Positions 1 to 13,562 of a stretch of 64,000 nucleotides of DNA are shown here, piece after piece. The stretch lies in contig OY829650.1 in NCBI GenBank assembly GCA_963691815.1, positions 3,098,963 to 3,162,962 on the forward strand, written 5' to 3'. How positions within the stretch are numbered: position 1 is the first letter of the stretch; each line of letters begins with the position of its first letter. Source of the DNA: Echiichthys vipera (lineage: Eukaryota > Chordata > Actinopteri > Perciformes > Trachinidae). The notes under the pieces were generated by a model that saw only the letters and a program-made list of their open reading frames with translations, was not told where the DNA came from and did not search any database. A program made the position numbers and the translations under genes.

Positions 1-359
1 GGTTCATCCTTACTAGATGATCCTGAACCACCTCAACTGGCTCCTTTCAACGCAAAGGAGCAGCGGCTCTACTCCGAGTTCCTCACGGATGCTGAACTTC
101 TCCCCCTCTCTCTAAGGGAGACTCCAGCCCCCCTCCTGAGGAAACACATTTCACACGCTTGTACCCGCGACCTGGTTCTTTGGGTCCTGACCCAGCTTTC
201 ATGACCACAGGTGAGGGTAGGAACCAGGACTGAGCGGTAGATCCAGAGCTTTGCCTTCCTCAGCTCTCTTTTCATCACAACGGTGCGGTAGAGCGACTGC
301 AGCTCCGCCCCCGCTGCTCCGATTCTCCGGCCAAACTCACGCTCCATCGTCCCCTCACT
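1..359 (-). mobile_element. Rex3/RTE-like LINE, 3' end of reverse transcriptase ORF (remnant)
   Basis: Read on the minus strand, this translates to the C-terminal tail typical of fish non-LTR reverse transcriptases: a YLRIMFTSEG start, GRRIGAA, an LYRTVV stretch, VPTLTCGHESWV and RTRSRVQACEMCFLRR. The ORF is short and broken. The same 3' end recurs at 12.12-12.54, 13.56-13.75, 15.73-15.93 and 28.36-28.69 kb. Assignment to Rex3/RTE rests on the GATGA-like 3' tails of those copies and on remembered protein similarity; the clade was not tested. Confidence 0.75.
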
Positions 360-661
360 CGTGAACATGATCCTGAGGTACTTTAACTCCTTCACTTGGG
401 GTCAGGACTCATTCCCTACCTGGAGTAAGCAATCCACCAGAGCCACAGCCTCAGATTGCCCCGAGCTAATCCCTGTTAGCTCTTTGGGGCTGTTAGCATT
501 CTGGCTGATCGACGTGGCGTTTTATTCCGACATAAAGGCCAAAATTAAACACGAATCACTGCGATTGACATCTCAACTCAACTGTTCATTCAGACACCGC
601 TACACCCCAGTGCTGCTGAGCAAGGCACAGAGTTAGAACTACCACAGAGCGTGTTTCTTAC

Positions 662-726
662 CTGTCACCGCGGCGTCGGGGTCGCTCCTCTCAGGGAAAG
701 GCAGAGAGACGGCTTCAGCCCGCAGC
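662..726 (-). CDS. Candidate internal exon of an unidentified minus-strand gene
   Basis: On the minus strand a polypyrimidine/TG-rich acceptor ending in CAG precedes 65 nt. A strong donor (ACAG then GTAAGAA) follows. One frame is open throughout (phase 2 in, phase 1 out) and reads LRAEAVSLPFPERSDPDAAVT; the other two contain a stop. I do not recognise the product. No partner exon is proven: the nearest promoter-like region on this strand is near 11.1 kb, and the intervening DNA is repeats. It could be a real exon or a chance splice pair. Confidence 0.35.
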
Positions 727-959
727 CTGCACACAAACACAGCAGCAGCTCTTATCACGCGCCCTTCATCACTCTCGGTGTCACCGCGTTATTTCGTGTC
801 AGTGGGTGGCGTCATTAACGGGGGACGAGATAGAAAACGGCGCTCTGCAGCACTTCCTCACAGGCGTTAGCAGTTTGAGTCCAGAGCCGAGAGAGAAGCA
901 AACTTAAACGTGAGCGACCACGACTTCACCACAAACGAACACGTGAGGAAAGATCAACG

Positions 960-1085
960 CAATTCAATTTTATTTTATTTATAGTGTCGAATCATAGCAA
1001 AAGTTATCTCAAGACACTTTACAGAGCAGGTAAAGACCCAACAATTCCCCCGTAGAGAACGGTGGCAACGAAAACCTTCCCTATT
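960..1085. repeat. Interspersed fish repeat fragment
   Basis: An A/T-rich start is followed by text (TATCTCAAGACACTTTACAG, then GACCCAACAATTCCCCC) that recurs at 17.42-17.64 kb as a longer copy. This kind of sequence is very abundant in fish genomes. The family was not assigned. Confidence 0.5.
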
Positions 1086-1086
1086 A

Positions 1087-1463
1087 GGGCACCCTCCCAC
1101 TGTGCGTCCGTCCCGTGCCCCGTGCTTTAGGGTCCTTGTCCCCCCCTCCAGGCCCGTTTGTACTCACACTACCTGGGCCTCGGAGAATGCTTCTTGCTGC
1201 CTATACGTCATCACGCCGTAACACGTCACACGCATTGATGACGTCATGGCGATGCGTGGCTTTGTTTCCAGATCTTTTCGTAGACCTCGTGCTCGTACAC
1301 GTGCGCACGCTCGTGCTCGTACACGTGCAAACGTGCTTTACTAAAGCCCACCTCTCTCAGACGGGCCGTGGACGGCAAGTGGGCCATAACTAGACGTGGT
1401 ACGGTTGAACTCACACTGGTCAAAGGAACCAGACTTTAGCCATAAAACCTGACCTTAGGGCCC
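1087..1463 (-). mobile_element. PIF/Harbinger-like non-autonomous element, inverted and internally deleted copy
   Basis: This is the reverse-orientation version of the element seen intact at 16477-17085. It carries the TGACGTCA core, the CACGTG-rich segment and the GGGCCGTGGACGGCAAG block, but the SANT-like coding remnant is deleted. A TTA sits at the left edge. It abuts the next copy head-to-head. Confidence 0.7.
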
Positions 1464-1466
1464 TTA

Positions 1467-2030
1467 GGGCGCACTCACACTGTCCTTCCGTACTGTGTCC
1501 AAACACGTTTTACGGGTAAAGTCTGGTTCCTTTGACCAGTGTGAGTGCAACCGTACCACGTCTAGGAGCGGCACGCTTGCCGTCCACGGCCCGTTTGAGA
1601 GAGGTGGGCTTTTGTAAAGCACGTTTACACGTGTACGAGCACGAGCGTGCGCACGTGTACGAGCACGAGGCCTACGGCGGTTCTGAGGTCATTTCCTGTG
1701 CGCCTGTTGGGACGTAGAAAAAAGAAGGAGGGACCATGCGCGGACATTTCAAACAATGGCGGTGAAAGGTTCACGTTGGTGTGATGCGGAGGTGGAGTGT
1801 TTACTGCAGATTTGGTCGATGAAAAGATTAAAAAACAGTCGACAAGACGCACAAAAACTCCGAGGTCTACGGAAAGATCTGGAAACAAAGCCACGCATCG
1901 CCATGACGTCATCAATGCGTGTGACGTGTGACGGCGTGATGACGTATAGGCAGCAAGAAGCATTCTCCGAGGGGGGGACAAGGACCCTAAAGCACGGGGC
2001 ACGGGACGGAGGCACAGTGGGAGGGCGCCC
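1467..2030 (+). mobile_element. PIF/Harbinger-like non-autonomous element
   Basis: It starts with TTA then GGGCGCACTCACACTGTCC and ends GGGAGGGCGCCC. Internally it contains the CACGTG/TACGAGCACGAG direct repeats, a degenerate Myb/SANT-like (trihelix) coding remnant beginning MAVKGSRWCDAEVE, and a TGACGTCA palindrome. The 3-bp TTA target site and the TIR fit PIF/Harbinger. Confidence 0.75.
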
Positions 2031-2371
2031 TGAGTCAGTTCAGTGTTTGAAAAAAAGGGAATAATGGAGTTTTTTACTACAAATAATCTGTGTTTCCCAA
2101 ACTTTTATTCAGGCTAACTCCGCGTCCACGAGTCAAACCGTGAGAAAAGTGAATTTGAGCATAAAGAACATTCCTAAAGCGTCATTTCTTTATGTTTTCT
2201 TCTTTATTTTTTCATATTTTATTGTGTTGAAAAGGTGAAACGGCCGTTTGGAGGAGACGTGAGTGCGACCGAGGGCTCGGACGAGTCTCAACACATGTGA
2301 GGGGGAGACAAACAGAAGGAGGGTGAGAGCGACGGGCCGGCAGCTGTGCACACATCACACCTCACTGTGAG

Positions 2372-2568
<197 letters not shown>

Positions 2569-2642
2569 TTTAAATTACGATTTCATTTTATTACGGATCG
2601 ATTCATCGGCACCGCTGGAGTCTTGCTTTTAAGTCGTGACGT

Positions 2643-2879
2643 AACACCCTTTCAAAATAAGATTTCCTGGTCCGAGCCTCGTGTTTCTCCAACGCCGCCG
2701 CAGCGCCGTGTTCCCCGTTGTTTGAACCGTTTTTCATCCATAACAAAGAGGTGAAATGACGATTACGTTGTTTTTTAAAAGACGTTTAACTGATCGTGAC
2801 TGTTCACATGTTCCGATGTTGTGTCTGTTTTGTTTCAACGGAGTGTTTGGACAGGAAGTTGTATTTTGAAAGGGTGTTA
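2643..2879. mobile_element. MITE with TAACACCCTTTCAAAATA terminal inverted repeats
   Basis: The left end TAACACCCTTTCAAAATA is matched by TATTTTGAAAGGGTGTTA at the right end, enclosing about 237 bp. A second copy of similar length lies at 41664-41895 in a clns1a intron. No coding capacity. TAA/TTA at the ends suggests a TWA target site, but the superfamily is uncertain. Confidence 0.75.
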
Positions 2880-3024
2880 ATAAATAAAAAGCAAAATAAA
2901 GCGCGGATACATGATGAAAGAGTCACTTGTGTTTGAGTCGGGTGCATGTGGAGGGCAAGCCGACGTGTTTTTAAAATCTGGGGGTGTTGTTCTCGTCCTA
3001 CTGTTAAAGCCGAGGTGAGAACGC

Positions 3025-3080
3025 CGAGTCACACACACACAGACACACACACATCTGAACACACACACACACACACACCC
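3025..3080. repeat. Interrupted (AC)n microsatellite
   Basis: Two CA-rich runs separated by short interruptions. Confidence 0.9.
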
Positions 3081-3138
3081 CGAGGGAAGGGACAAGACGG
3101 GGGAGGGACTGGAAACAAATCGGACAAAATCATTGAGT

Positions 3139-3140
<2 letters not shown>

Positions 3141-3229
<89 letters not shown>
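3141..3229. repeat. (AG)n microsatellite
   Basis: About 45 GA dinucleotides lead directly into the large minisatellite that follows. Confidence 0.98.
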
Positions 3230-3236
<7 letters not shown>

Positions 3237-3259
3237 ATTTTCAGAGTAAAGGTCCGATA

Positions 3260-6200
3260 AAGGAAAGGAGACAGATGAAGGAAAGGAGACAGATGAAGGA
3301 AAGGAGACAGATGAAGGAAAGGAGACAGATGAAGGAAAGGAGACAGATGAAGGAAGGAAAGGAGACAGATGAAGGAAGGAAAGGAGACAGATGAAGGAAA
3401 GGAGACAGATGAAGGAAAGGAGACAGATGAAGGAAAGGAGACAGATGAAGGAAAGAAGACAGATGAAGGAAAGGAGACAGATGAAGGAAGGAAAGGAGAC
3501 AGATGAAGGAAAGGAGACAGATGAAGGAAGGAAAGGAGACAGATGAAGGAAGGAAAGGAGACAGATGAAGGAAATGGGACAGATGAAGGAAAGGAGACTG
3601 ATGAAGGAAAGGAGACAGATGAAGGAAAGGAGACAGATGAAGGGAAGGAGACAGATGAAGGAAAGGAGACAGATGAAGGAAAGGAGACAGATGAAGGAAA
3701 GGAGACAGATGAAGGAAGGAAAGGAGACTGATGAAGGAAAGGAGACAGATGAAGGAAAGGAGACAGATGAAGGAAAGGAGACTGATGAAGGAAAGGAGAC
3801 AGATGAAGGAAAGGAGACAGATGAAGGAAAGGAGACAGATGAAGGAAGGAAAGGAGACAGATGAAGGAAGGAAAGGAGACAGATGAAGGAAGGAAAGGAG
3901 ACAGATGAAGGAAAGGAGACAGATGAAGGAAAGGAGACAGATGAAGGAAGGAAAGGAGACAGATGAAGGAAAGGAGACAGATGATGAAGGAAAGGAGACA
4001 GCTGAAGGAAAGGAGACAGATGAAGGGAAGGAGACAGATGAAGGAAGGAAAGGAGACAGATGAAGGACGGAAAGGAGACAGATGAAGGAAAGGAGACAGA
4101 TGAAGGAAAGGAGACAGATGAAGGAAGGAAAGGAGACAGATGAAGGAAGGAAAGGAGACAGATGAAGGAAAGGAGATAGATGAAGGAAAGGAGACAGATG
4201 AAGGAAGGAAAGGAGACAGATGAAGGAAAGGAGACAGATGAAGGGAAGGAGACAGATGAAGGGAAGGAGACAGATGAAGGAAAGGAGACAGATGAAGGGA
4301 AGGAGACAGATGAAGGGAAGGAGACAGATGAAGGGAAGGAGACAGATGAAGGAAAGGAGACAGATGAAGGAAGGAAAGGAGACAGATGAAGGAAAGGAGA
4401 CCGATGAAGGAAAGGAGACAGATGAAGGAAGGAAAGGACACAGATGAAGGAAAGGAGACAGATGAAGGAAAGGAGACAGATGAAGGAAAGGAGACAGATG
4501 AAGGAAAGGAGACAGATGAAGGAAAGGAGACAGATGAAGGAAGGAAAGGAGACAGATGAAGGAAAGGAGACAGATGAAGGAAAGGAGACAGAGGAAGGAA
4601 AGGAGACAGATGAAGGAAAGGAGACAGATGAAGGAAAGGAGACAGATGAAGGAAAGGAGACAGATGATGAAGGAAAGGAGACAGCTGAAGGAAAGGAGAC
4701 AGATGAAGGGAAGGAGACAGATGAAGGAAAGGAGACAGCTGAAGGAAAGGAGACAGCTGAAGGAAAGGAGACAGATGAAGGGAAGGAGACAGATGAAGGA
4801 AAGGAGACAGATGAAGGAAGGAAAGGAGACAGATGAAGGAAAGGAGACAGATGATGAAGGAAAGGAGACAGCTGAAGGAAAGGAGACAGATGAAGGGAAG
4901 GAGACAGATGAAGGAAGGAAAGGAGACAGATGAAGGAAGGAAAGGAGACAGATGAAGGAAAGGAGACAGATGAAGGAAGGAAAGGAGACAGATGAAGGAA
5001 AGGAGACAGATGAAGGAAGGAAAGGAGACAGATGAAGGAAAGGAGACAGATGAAGGAAGGAAAGGAGACAGATGAAGGAAGGAAAGGAGACAGATGAAGG
5101 AAGGAAAGGAGACAGATGAAGGAAAGGAGATAGATGAAGGAAAGGAGACAGATGAAGGAAGGAAAGGAGACAGATGAAGGAAGGAAAGGAGACAGATGAA
5201 GGAAAGGAGACGGATGAAGGAAGGAAAGGAGACAGATGAAGGAAGGAAAGGAGACAGATGAAGGGAAGGAGACAGATGAAGGAAAGGAGACAGAGGAAGG
5301 AAGGAAAGGAGACAGATGAAGGAAAGGAGACAGATGAAGGAAAGGAGACAGATGAAGGAAGGAAAGGAGACAGATGAAGGAAAGGAGACAGATGAAGGAA
5401 GGAAAGGAGACAGATGAAGGAAAGGAGACAGATGAAGGAAGGAAAGGAGACAGATGAAGGAAAGGAGACTGATGAAGGAAAGGAGACAGATGAAGGAAAG
5501 GAGACAGATGAAGGAAAGGAGACGGATGAAGGAAGGAAAGGAGACAGATGAAGGAAAGGAGACAGATGAAGGAAAGGAGACAGATGAAGGAAAGGAGACA
5601 GATGAAGGAAAGGAGACAGATGAAGGAAGGAAAGGAGACAGATGAAGGAAAGGAGACAGATGAAGGAAGGAAAGGAGACAGATGAAGGAAGGAAAGGAGA
5701 CAGATGAAGGAAAGGAGACAGATGAAGGAAGGAAAGGAGACAGATGAAGGAAAGGAGACAGATGAAGGAAGGAAAGGAGACAGATGAAGGAAGGAAAGGA
5801 GACAGATGAAGGAAAGGAGACAGAGGAAGGAAGGAAAGGAGACAGATGAGGAAGGAAAGGAGACAGATGAAGGAAAGGAGACAGATGATGAAGGAAAGGA
5901 GACAGATGAAGGAAGGAAAGGAGACAGATGAAGGAAAGGAGACAGATGAGGGAAAGGAGACAGATGAAGGAAAGGAGACAGATGAAGGAAAGGAGACAGA
6001 TGAAGGAAAGGAGACAGATGAAGGAAGGAAAGGAGACAGATGAAGGAAGGAAAGGAGATAGATGAAGGAAAGGAGACAGATGAAGGAAAGGAGACAGATG
6101 AGGAAGGAAAGGAGACAGATGAAGGAAGGAAAGGAGACAGATGAAGGAAAGGAGACAGATGAGGGAAAGGAGACAGATGAGGGAAAGGAGACAGATGAAG

Positions 6201-6936
6201 GAAAGGAGACAGATGAAGGAAAGGAGACAGATGAAGGAAAGGAGACAGATGAAGGAAAGGAGACAGATGAAGGAAGGAAAGGAGACAGATGAAGGAAGGA
6301 AAGGAGACAGATGAAGGAAGGAGACGGATGAAGGAAAGGAGACAGATGAGGAAGGAAAGGAGACAGATGAAGGAAAGGAGACAGATGAGGAAGGAAAGGA
6401 GACAGATGAAGGAAAGGAGACAGATAAAGGAAAGGAGACAGATGAAGGAAAGGAGACAGATGAAGGAAGGAAAGGAGACAGATGAAGGAAGGAAAGGAGA
6501 CAGATAAAGGAAAGGAGACAGATGAAGGAAGGAAAGGAGACAGATGAAGGAAGGAAAGGAGACAGATGAAGGAAGGAGACGGATGAAGGAAAGGAGACAG
6601 ATGAGGAAGGAAAGGAGACAGATGAAGATAGGAAAGGAGACAGATAAAGGAAAGGAGACAGATGAAGGAAAGGAGACAGATGAAGGAAGGAAAGGAGACA
6701 GATAAAGGAAAGGAGACAGATGAAGGAAGGAAAGGAGACAGATGAAGGAAAGGAGACAGATGAAGGAAAGGAGACAGATGAAGGAAAGGAGACAGATGAA
6801 GGAAAGGAGACAGAGGAAGGAAAGGAGACAGATGAAGGAAGGAAAGGAGACAGATGAAGGAAGGAAAGGAGATAGATGAAGGAAAGGAGACAGATGAAGG
6901 AAAGGAGACAGATGAAGGGAAGGAGACAGATGAGGA
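3260..6936. repeat. 18/22-bp purine-rich minisatellite, about 3.7 kb
   Basis: About 190 tandem copies of an 18-bp unit (GGAAAGGAGACAGATGAA), with frequent 22-bp variants made by a 4-bp GGAA insertion and rarer 21-bp (ATG duplication), CTGATG, CAGCTG and GATAG variants. The plus strand is almost all purine. All three minus-strand frames of the unit are stop-free (ICLLSF, LHLSPF, SVSFPS), so a 1273-codon frame survives the 4-bp shifts. That is a property of the repeat, not evidence of a gene. Confidence 0.97.
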
Positions 6937-7066
6937 AGGGATCTCCGCGGCGTCCTCTCATCTGGACTCAGCCTGTTTCCGTGACGAGGGCGTTTGGTTT
7001 GGTGGCGTCGGGCCTCGTCTAGACGCCGCGCTCAGCAGCTCCAGCAGACAGAGCATCCATTATTCA

Positions 7067-7067
<1 letters not shown>

Positions 7068-7127
<60 letters not shown>
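7068..7127. repeat. (GT)n microsatellite
   Basis: About 30 GT dinucleotides ending in GCGCGCTGCGG. Confidence 0.98.
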
Positions 7128-7131
<4 letters not shown>

Positions 7132-7229
7132 TGCGGCGGCAGAAATCCACCTTAACGAGCACTTTGGCTCATCAGTGACTGTAGAAATCAGTGCGTTTGT
7201 AAACCTGCACAGCAGAAACCTGTATGTAA

Positions 7230-7750
7230 GGACGCCCACCCACTGTGCCTCCGTCCCGCGCCCCGTGCTTTAGGGTCCTTGTCCCCCCCTCCAGGCCCGT
7301 TTGTACTCACACTACCTGGGCCTCGGAGAATGCTTCTTGCTGCCTATACGTCATCACGCCGTAACACGTCACACGCATTGATGACGTCATGGCGATGCGT
7401 GGCTTTGTTTCCAGATCTTTCCGTAGACCTCGGAGTTTTTGTGCGTCTTGTCGACTGTTTTTGAATCTTTTCATCGACCAAATCTGCAGTAAACACTCCA
7501 CCTCCGCATCACACCAACGTGAACCTTTCACCGCCATTGTTTGAAATGTCCGCGCATGGTCCCTCCTTCTTTTTTCTACGTCCCAACAGGCGCACAGGAA
7601 ATGACCTCAGAACCGCCGTAGGCCTCGTGCTCGTGCACGTGCGCACACTCGTGCTTGTACACGTGCACACGTGCTTTACTAAAGCCCACCTCTCTCAGAC
7701 GGGCCGTGGACGGCAAGCGTGCCGCTCCTAAACACGGTACGGTTGCGCCC
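7230..7750 (-). mobile_element. PIF/Harbinger-like non-autonomous element
   Basis: Reverse-orientation copy with the SANT-like remnant, the TGACGTCA palindrome and the CACGTG-rich block. It ends GCGCCCTAA. Close in sequence to the copies at 36.08 and 50.53 kb. Confidence 0.75.
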
Positions 7751-7850
7751 TAAAACTGAGTGGGGAGCATGCGCAGATGAGAAACCCGACAATAATTCGA
7801 AAACGCTGTTTAAATGCGCGAATTATCTGGGAACTGAAGGAGTTAAGAGG

Positions 7851-8840
<990 letters not shown>

Positions 8841-8859
8841 ATAAAGGGAAATATTCAAC

Positions 8860-9175
8860 ACACACGCACACGCACGCACACACACGCGCACGCACACGCA
8901 CGCACACGCACGCACACACACGCACACGCACACGCACACAGGATCTATATACATGCAACCAATGCAGAGATGTCAGAGTGAGGGGGCTGCCAGTGACCCG
9001 CGCCCCGAGCAGTTGGGGGTTTGGTGCCTTGCTCAAGAAACAGCACCTCGGCAGTGCCCAGGAGGTGAACTGGCACCTCTCCAGCCACCAGTCCACGCTC
9101 CATTCATGGTCCACACAGGGACTTGAACCAGCGACCCAGCCATGTCACCTATGGACTGAGCTACCGCCGCCCCCA
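8860..9175 (-). mobile_element. tRNA-derived SINE with CA/CG-rich tail
   Basis: On the minus strand the element begins with a tRNA-like head. The A box TAGCTCAGTCCATAGG is the complement of 9148-9163, and the B box GGTTCAAGTCC is the complement of 9119-9129. A body and a (TGTGCG)n-like tail follow at 8860-8940. A second, diverged copy is at 19670-19948. Confidence 0.8.
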
Positions 9176-9469
9176 CTACATTTATTTGACAGCTTTAGAG
9201 GAACGAGTACTTAATGAATTCAGTAAAAGCAGGAAATACTCTGTTACGGGTCAAATGTGACTTAAATAAAAGTATAAATGTAAAAACATCAGAACGCACT
9301 CAACGTACAAAGAGTAAAAGTTCTAATTATGCAGATTTTAGAATATTATAATATCAGAAAATATCACTTTAATACATTTAAATGGACACATTTGAAAAGG
9401 AGTATAACTTATTTAACCCATAATTAGTAATGTTTAATTATTATAAGAATAATAACAAGATGTAATTTC

Positions 9470-10690
9470 AGCATATTTGAACCATTAATTAATTAAAATC
9501 CTAATTATTTTATATTAGAATTTAATATTAATGTACTCGTTTTGTACAGGATTTATAATATAATATAATATCTATGAATATTAGTACTTTTACTGAATTT
9601 ATTTTTTAATATTAATTAATTTGCATCTTAATTATTTTATATTATAATCCAAAATAATTATTTCAAGAAATGGAAACATTAATGTACTTGTTTTGTTCTT
9701 TTACTCTGGGCTGGTTTTATAATATAAATATAATATAATATGTATGAATATTAGTACTTTTACCTCATGTATTTTTATTATTATTAATGAATTAGCATTC
9801 TAATTATTTTATATTAGAATTTAAAATAATTATTTCAAGAAATAGAAACATTAATTTACTTGTTTTATACTTTTACTCAACTCAGGTTTTACAAAGAAAT
9901 ATTTGTACTTTTACTAAATTTATGTTGATTATTATTAATGAATTACCATCCTAATTATTTTATATTAGAAATTAAAACTAATGTACTTGTTTTATACTTT
10001 TACTCTGGGCAGGTTTTATAAATATAAATATAATATATATTAATATTTTAACTTTTAATTAATTTAATGTATTATTATAATAATTAATTAATTAGCATCC
10101 TCAATATTTTATATTATTATTTAAAATGAATTTACTTGTTTTGTACTTTGACTCAATTCAGGTTTTACACAGAAATATTAGTACTTTTACTTTAATTAAT
10201 GTATTTGTATTATTATTAATTCATTACCATCCTAATTATTTTATATTATTATTTAAAATGAATTTACTTGTTTTGTACTTTGACTCAATTCAGGTTTTAC
10301 ACAGAAATATTAGTACTTTTACTTTAATTAATGTATTTGTATTGTTATTAATTACCATCCTAATTATTTTATATTATAATTTAAAATTAATGTACTTGTT
10401 TGTTCTTTTACTCTGGGCAGGTTTTATAAATATAATATAATATCTATAAATATTAGTATTAGTAATTTAATGTATTATTATCATTTATTATCATTAATTA
10501 ATTTGCATCCTCATTATTTTATATTATAAATTAAAATAATTATTTTAAGAAATGGAAACATTAATGTACTTGTTTTGTTCTTTGACTCAACTCAGGTTTC
10601 ACACAGAAATATTAATACTTTTACTAAAATTAATGTATTTGTATAATTAATAATTAATTAGCATCTTAATTATTGAGTAAGATGTTAAAG
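9470..10690. repeat. AT-rich irregular tandem repeat
   Basis: About eight copies of a 130-175 bp motif. Each has a variant of ATGTACTTGTTTTGTACTTT, a CTCTGGGCAGG or CTCAACTCAGG box, and TTAATTAGCATCCTAATTA. Two adjacent copies (about 10126-10257 and 10258-10380) are nearly identical. Non-coding. Confidence 0.8.
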
Positions 10691-10986
10691 TGGCTTTCAT
10701 TCATTCATTCATCAGAAAGTGCCATGTCGTCACAGTCAGCAGGTAAACTGGGTGAGAGCAGTGTAATAAAATAAGATAATATAATAATAAAATAATAAAA
10801 TAATAAAAGAATAAGGCGTGCGCGGCTGCGGGGCCTGCGGGCTCCGGGGCGTTAATACGCGGATCATGCAGATGAAGCACCGGGGAAGAACCGTGCGGTC
10901 CCAGCCTACGGTACCCGTTAACCCTTTCACATTCACGGCCAAACGAGCCCCGTGGAGATGAACGGCCGCAGAGAGAGTCCACTCAC

Positions 10987-11340
10987 CACTTTGTCTGGTC
11001 TCCAATGTGAAAAACCCCAAAACGAGGAGCGGTAATAATGTTCCGACACCGGGACACACCGTCTCATGTAACCGGCCGACCGTGCTCTCCTCTCGGCTTA
11101 GCTGCGCTCCGTGCGTCGCCCTCCTGGCTGCTCCTTCGGTTCCTCCAACAGTAAACTTGCCGATCCCAGGCTATTGTTAGCTAGGCACCAAGACCCGCCC
11201 CCTGACACACGCCATTGGCCGGTTTCAGGATTAGCCGCCGCTGATTGGCTGGTGTCGCTCGAAGGCGCGGGGCGGGTCGCAGCTCATTGGTGGTGCGTTC
11301 AAAGCCCCTGCTGGAAAACTCCGATATTCCAGCTTCCCTC
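10987..11340 (-). promoter_or_regulatory. CpG-rich, CCAAT/GC-box promoter and possible first exon of a minus-strand gene
   Basis: The block at about 11060-11340 is GC/CpG-rich within AT-rich DNA. It holds three ATTGG (inverted CCAAT) boxes and GC boxes (GGGGCGGGTC, CCCGCCCCC), no TATA box. A good minus-strand donor (AAAGTG then GTGAGT) lies at 10987/10986. The frame that looks like a signal peptide (LLPLLVLGFF) has no ATG, so the exon may be untranslated, or the ATG at 11067 (27 codons, phase 0) may be used. The gene was not identified. Confidence 0.45.
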
Positions 11341-11513
11341 GTATTTCTGGATGAGTGCGGTGCATTCAGGTGTAGCGCCGCCATGTGAACGGATGCTTTA
11401 TTTCGAACACGTAAATACAAATTAGAAGAAAAAGAATAAAAGCTAAAGGAACAAAATCGTAATTTGGCAAAAGCTTATTTAATCCTACTCATTTTCAACT
11501 GCTATATCAATTT

Positions 11514-11885
11514 TTAGAGATGTTCCAAAACCATTTTGTCCCTCCCCGTACCGATTCCGATACTCGTGCTGTGGGCATCGGCCGATACCAAAGATTGTAT
11601 AAAAAATGGACGTAGCGTGTCCGTAGAGGTTCGTTCTCTCAACTTGATCCAATCGTCCTCGCCTACGGGAGTCGCCATCTTGTCAGACTTTCACTCCGCC
11701 TCGTTTCCTCTGACCAAAAAAGGGCATGTATGTGACGTTGGGGGGGAGGGAGAAACGTCCATCTGGTTGACGTTTACCTCCGAGGAGAAGTGAGGGCCAG
11801 TGGCTAGCATCGGATCGGTGCCTGGACTTCGGTACTCGCAGATACCGATGCCGGCATTTTCGGCAGCAAAATCAGAACAACTCTA
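11514..11885. mobile_element. MITE with AGAGTTGTTC-like termini, carrying a nested repeat
   Basis: The left edge AGAGATGTTC and right edge GAACAACTCT are inverted. CCGATACC/GATACCGATGC motifs lie just inside. A separate block (AAAAAATGGACGTAGCG through GTGACGTTGGGGG, about 11600-11790) is nested inside and also occurs alone at about 28.90-29.08 kb. Diverged copies are at 13235-13522 and 15400-15690. Confidence 0.6.
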
Positions 11886-12119
11886 TTCAATATTCAAGAT
11901 TCAAGACTTCTGTATTTTCGTAAATGAGCCATGCACTTAATTTTGTTCATTTGCAGAACAAAGTTGCGCGCATGGCTCTGTTAAAACACAGATGAGTGTA
12001 TAAATAATATAATTTACAAACCGGAATAAACAGATGATACTGTCAGGAATTGCACAAAAATGAGACGATTAAAGTATCTAATAATTATTACTGCAAATAT
12101 TATATTATTATGGTATTAT

Positions 12120-12540
12120 TATATATAGTCAGGACCGAAAGAACGAGGTCGTGGGTACAAGCGTCTGAAATGTGTTTCCTCAGGAGGGGGGCTGGAGTCT
12201 CCCTTAGAGAGAGGGGGAGAAGTTCAGCATCCGTGAGGAACTCGGAGTAGAGCCGCTGCTCCTTTGTGTTGAAAGGAGCCAGTTGAGGTGGTTCAGGATC
12301 ATCTGGTAAGGATGAACCCTGGGCGCCTCCCTAGGGAGGTGTTCCAGGCACGTCCAGCTGGGAGGAGGCCTCGGGGAAGACCCAGGACCAGGTGGAGAGA
12401 TTAGATCTCCACACTGGCCTGGGAACGCCTCAGGATCCCCCAGTTAGAGCTGGTTAATGTGGCCCGGGAAAGGGAAGTTTGGGGTCCCCTGCTAAAGCTG
12501 CTGCCCCCGAGACCCGACCCCGGATAAGAGGCTGAAGATG
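12120..12540 (+). mobile_element. Rex3/RTE-like LINE 3' end
   Basis: Begins with RTERTRSWVQASEMCFLRR-type coding remnant and runs through the family's usual 3' coding tail to CCCCGGATAAGAGGCTGAAG and a GATGA-type tail. Stop codons and deletions are present. Confidence 0.8.
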
Positions 12541-13562
12541 AAATGATTATTATATATAATAATTATCACAATAAATAAAAATAACAATTTGCTACCTATG
12601 TGTACACACACCCCACACAAAAACAGACAACATATGTATTTTCAAATGTATTCACCATAGAAAATAAATAATTGAATGTAAAACTAAAAAGACGTAGGTA
12701 TTTATAAATTGTATAACTCCTCAAGAGCACTTTACATCACATTATATATTTTTAAGATCACATATTATTGATATGGGGGCAAATATTGTGATGTTTATTT
12801 TAGCTGAAATGAACAATTTCTATGTGGATCGTGCGCAGAAAGCTGCTTATTTAAACAAATAACTGTGTTAAAGAATATTTAACATTATTAGACATTATAC
12901 ACACACACATGTAGCCTATTACACTGTCAACCAGTACTGGAAACAAACACTGAGAACTTAAAGAATAAAAGATCATCTATGTTCAGTGTCACGCAGGTGA
13001 ATAATGAGGACACAGCGACATCTAGTGCTGACAGTGAAGAGCTGCGTCACACTGCAGGGTTTCCTCTCTGTGAGTTTCATCTACACACAAACCGTCTGTT
13101 TTTAACAGCAGCGTCAACCACGGCTGGTAGATGAGGGGTCCTATATTACATTTGACCTGCTCTGACCACATTATTAACTAATTAGTAACATATGAGGTAA
13201 TAAATATCGTGTTTTTATCCTTAAAATAGTCACGTATCGGCCGATACCAAACACTGTATAAAAAATGGACGTAGCGTCCCCGTCGAGGTCCGTTCTCTCA
13301 ACTTAATCGTCCTACGGGAGCCGCCATCTTGTCAGACTTTGACTCAGCCTCGTTTCCTCTGACCAAAAAAGGGCATGTATGTGACGTTGGGGGGAGGGAG
13401 ATACGTCCATCTGGTTGATATTTACCTGCGAGGAGAAGTGAGGGCCAGAGGCTAGCATCGTATCGGTGCCTGGACTTCGGTATTCACAGATACCGATGCA
13501 GGTGGAATCGTAACAACTCTATTTAATGTGACGGAAAATAATAATGAATAATAATAATGCTA

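Noticed and set aside
3140..6961. 1273-residue minus-strand reading frame
   Set aside because: It is a frame through an 18/22-bp minisatellite whose unit is stop-free in all three frames; no start context, domains or splice support.
9119..9163. Functional tRNA gene
   Set aside because: A and B boxes belong to a SINE head; no tRNA cloverleaf or anticodon arm is intact. The same holds for 13.8, 16.0, 19.9, 33.9 and 38.2 kb.
10736..11059. Secreted protein with signal-like LLPLLVLGFFTLE
   Set aside because: The frame opens with GTG and has no in-frame ATG upstream. A splice donor interrupts it at 10987 and the remainder is AT-rich repeat.
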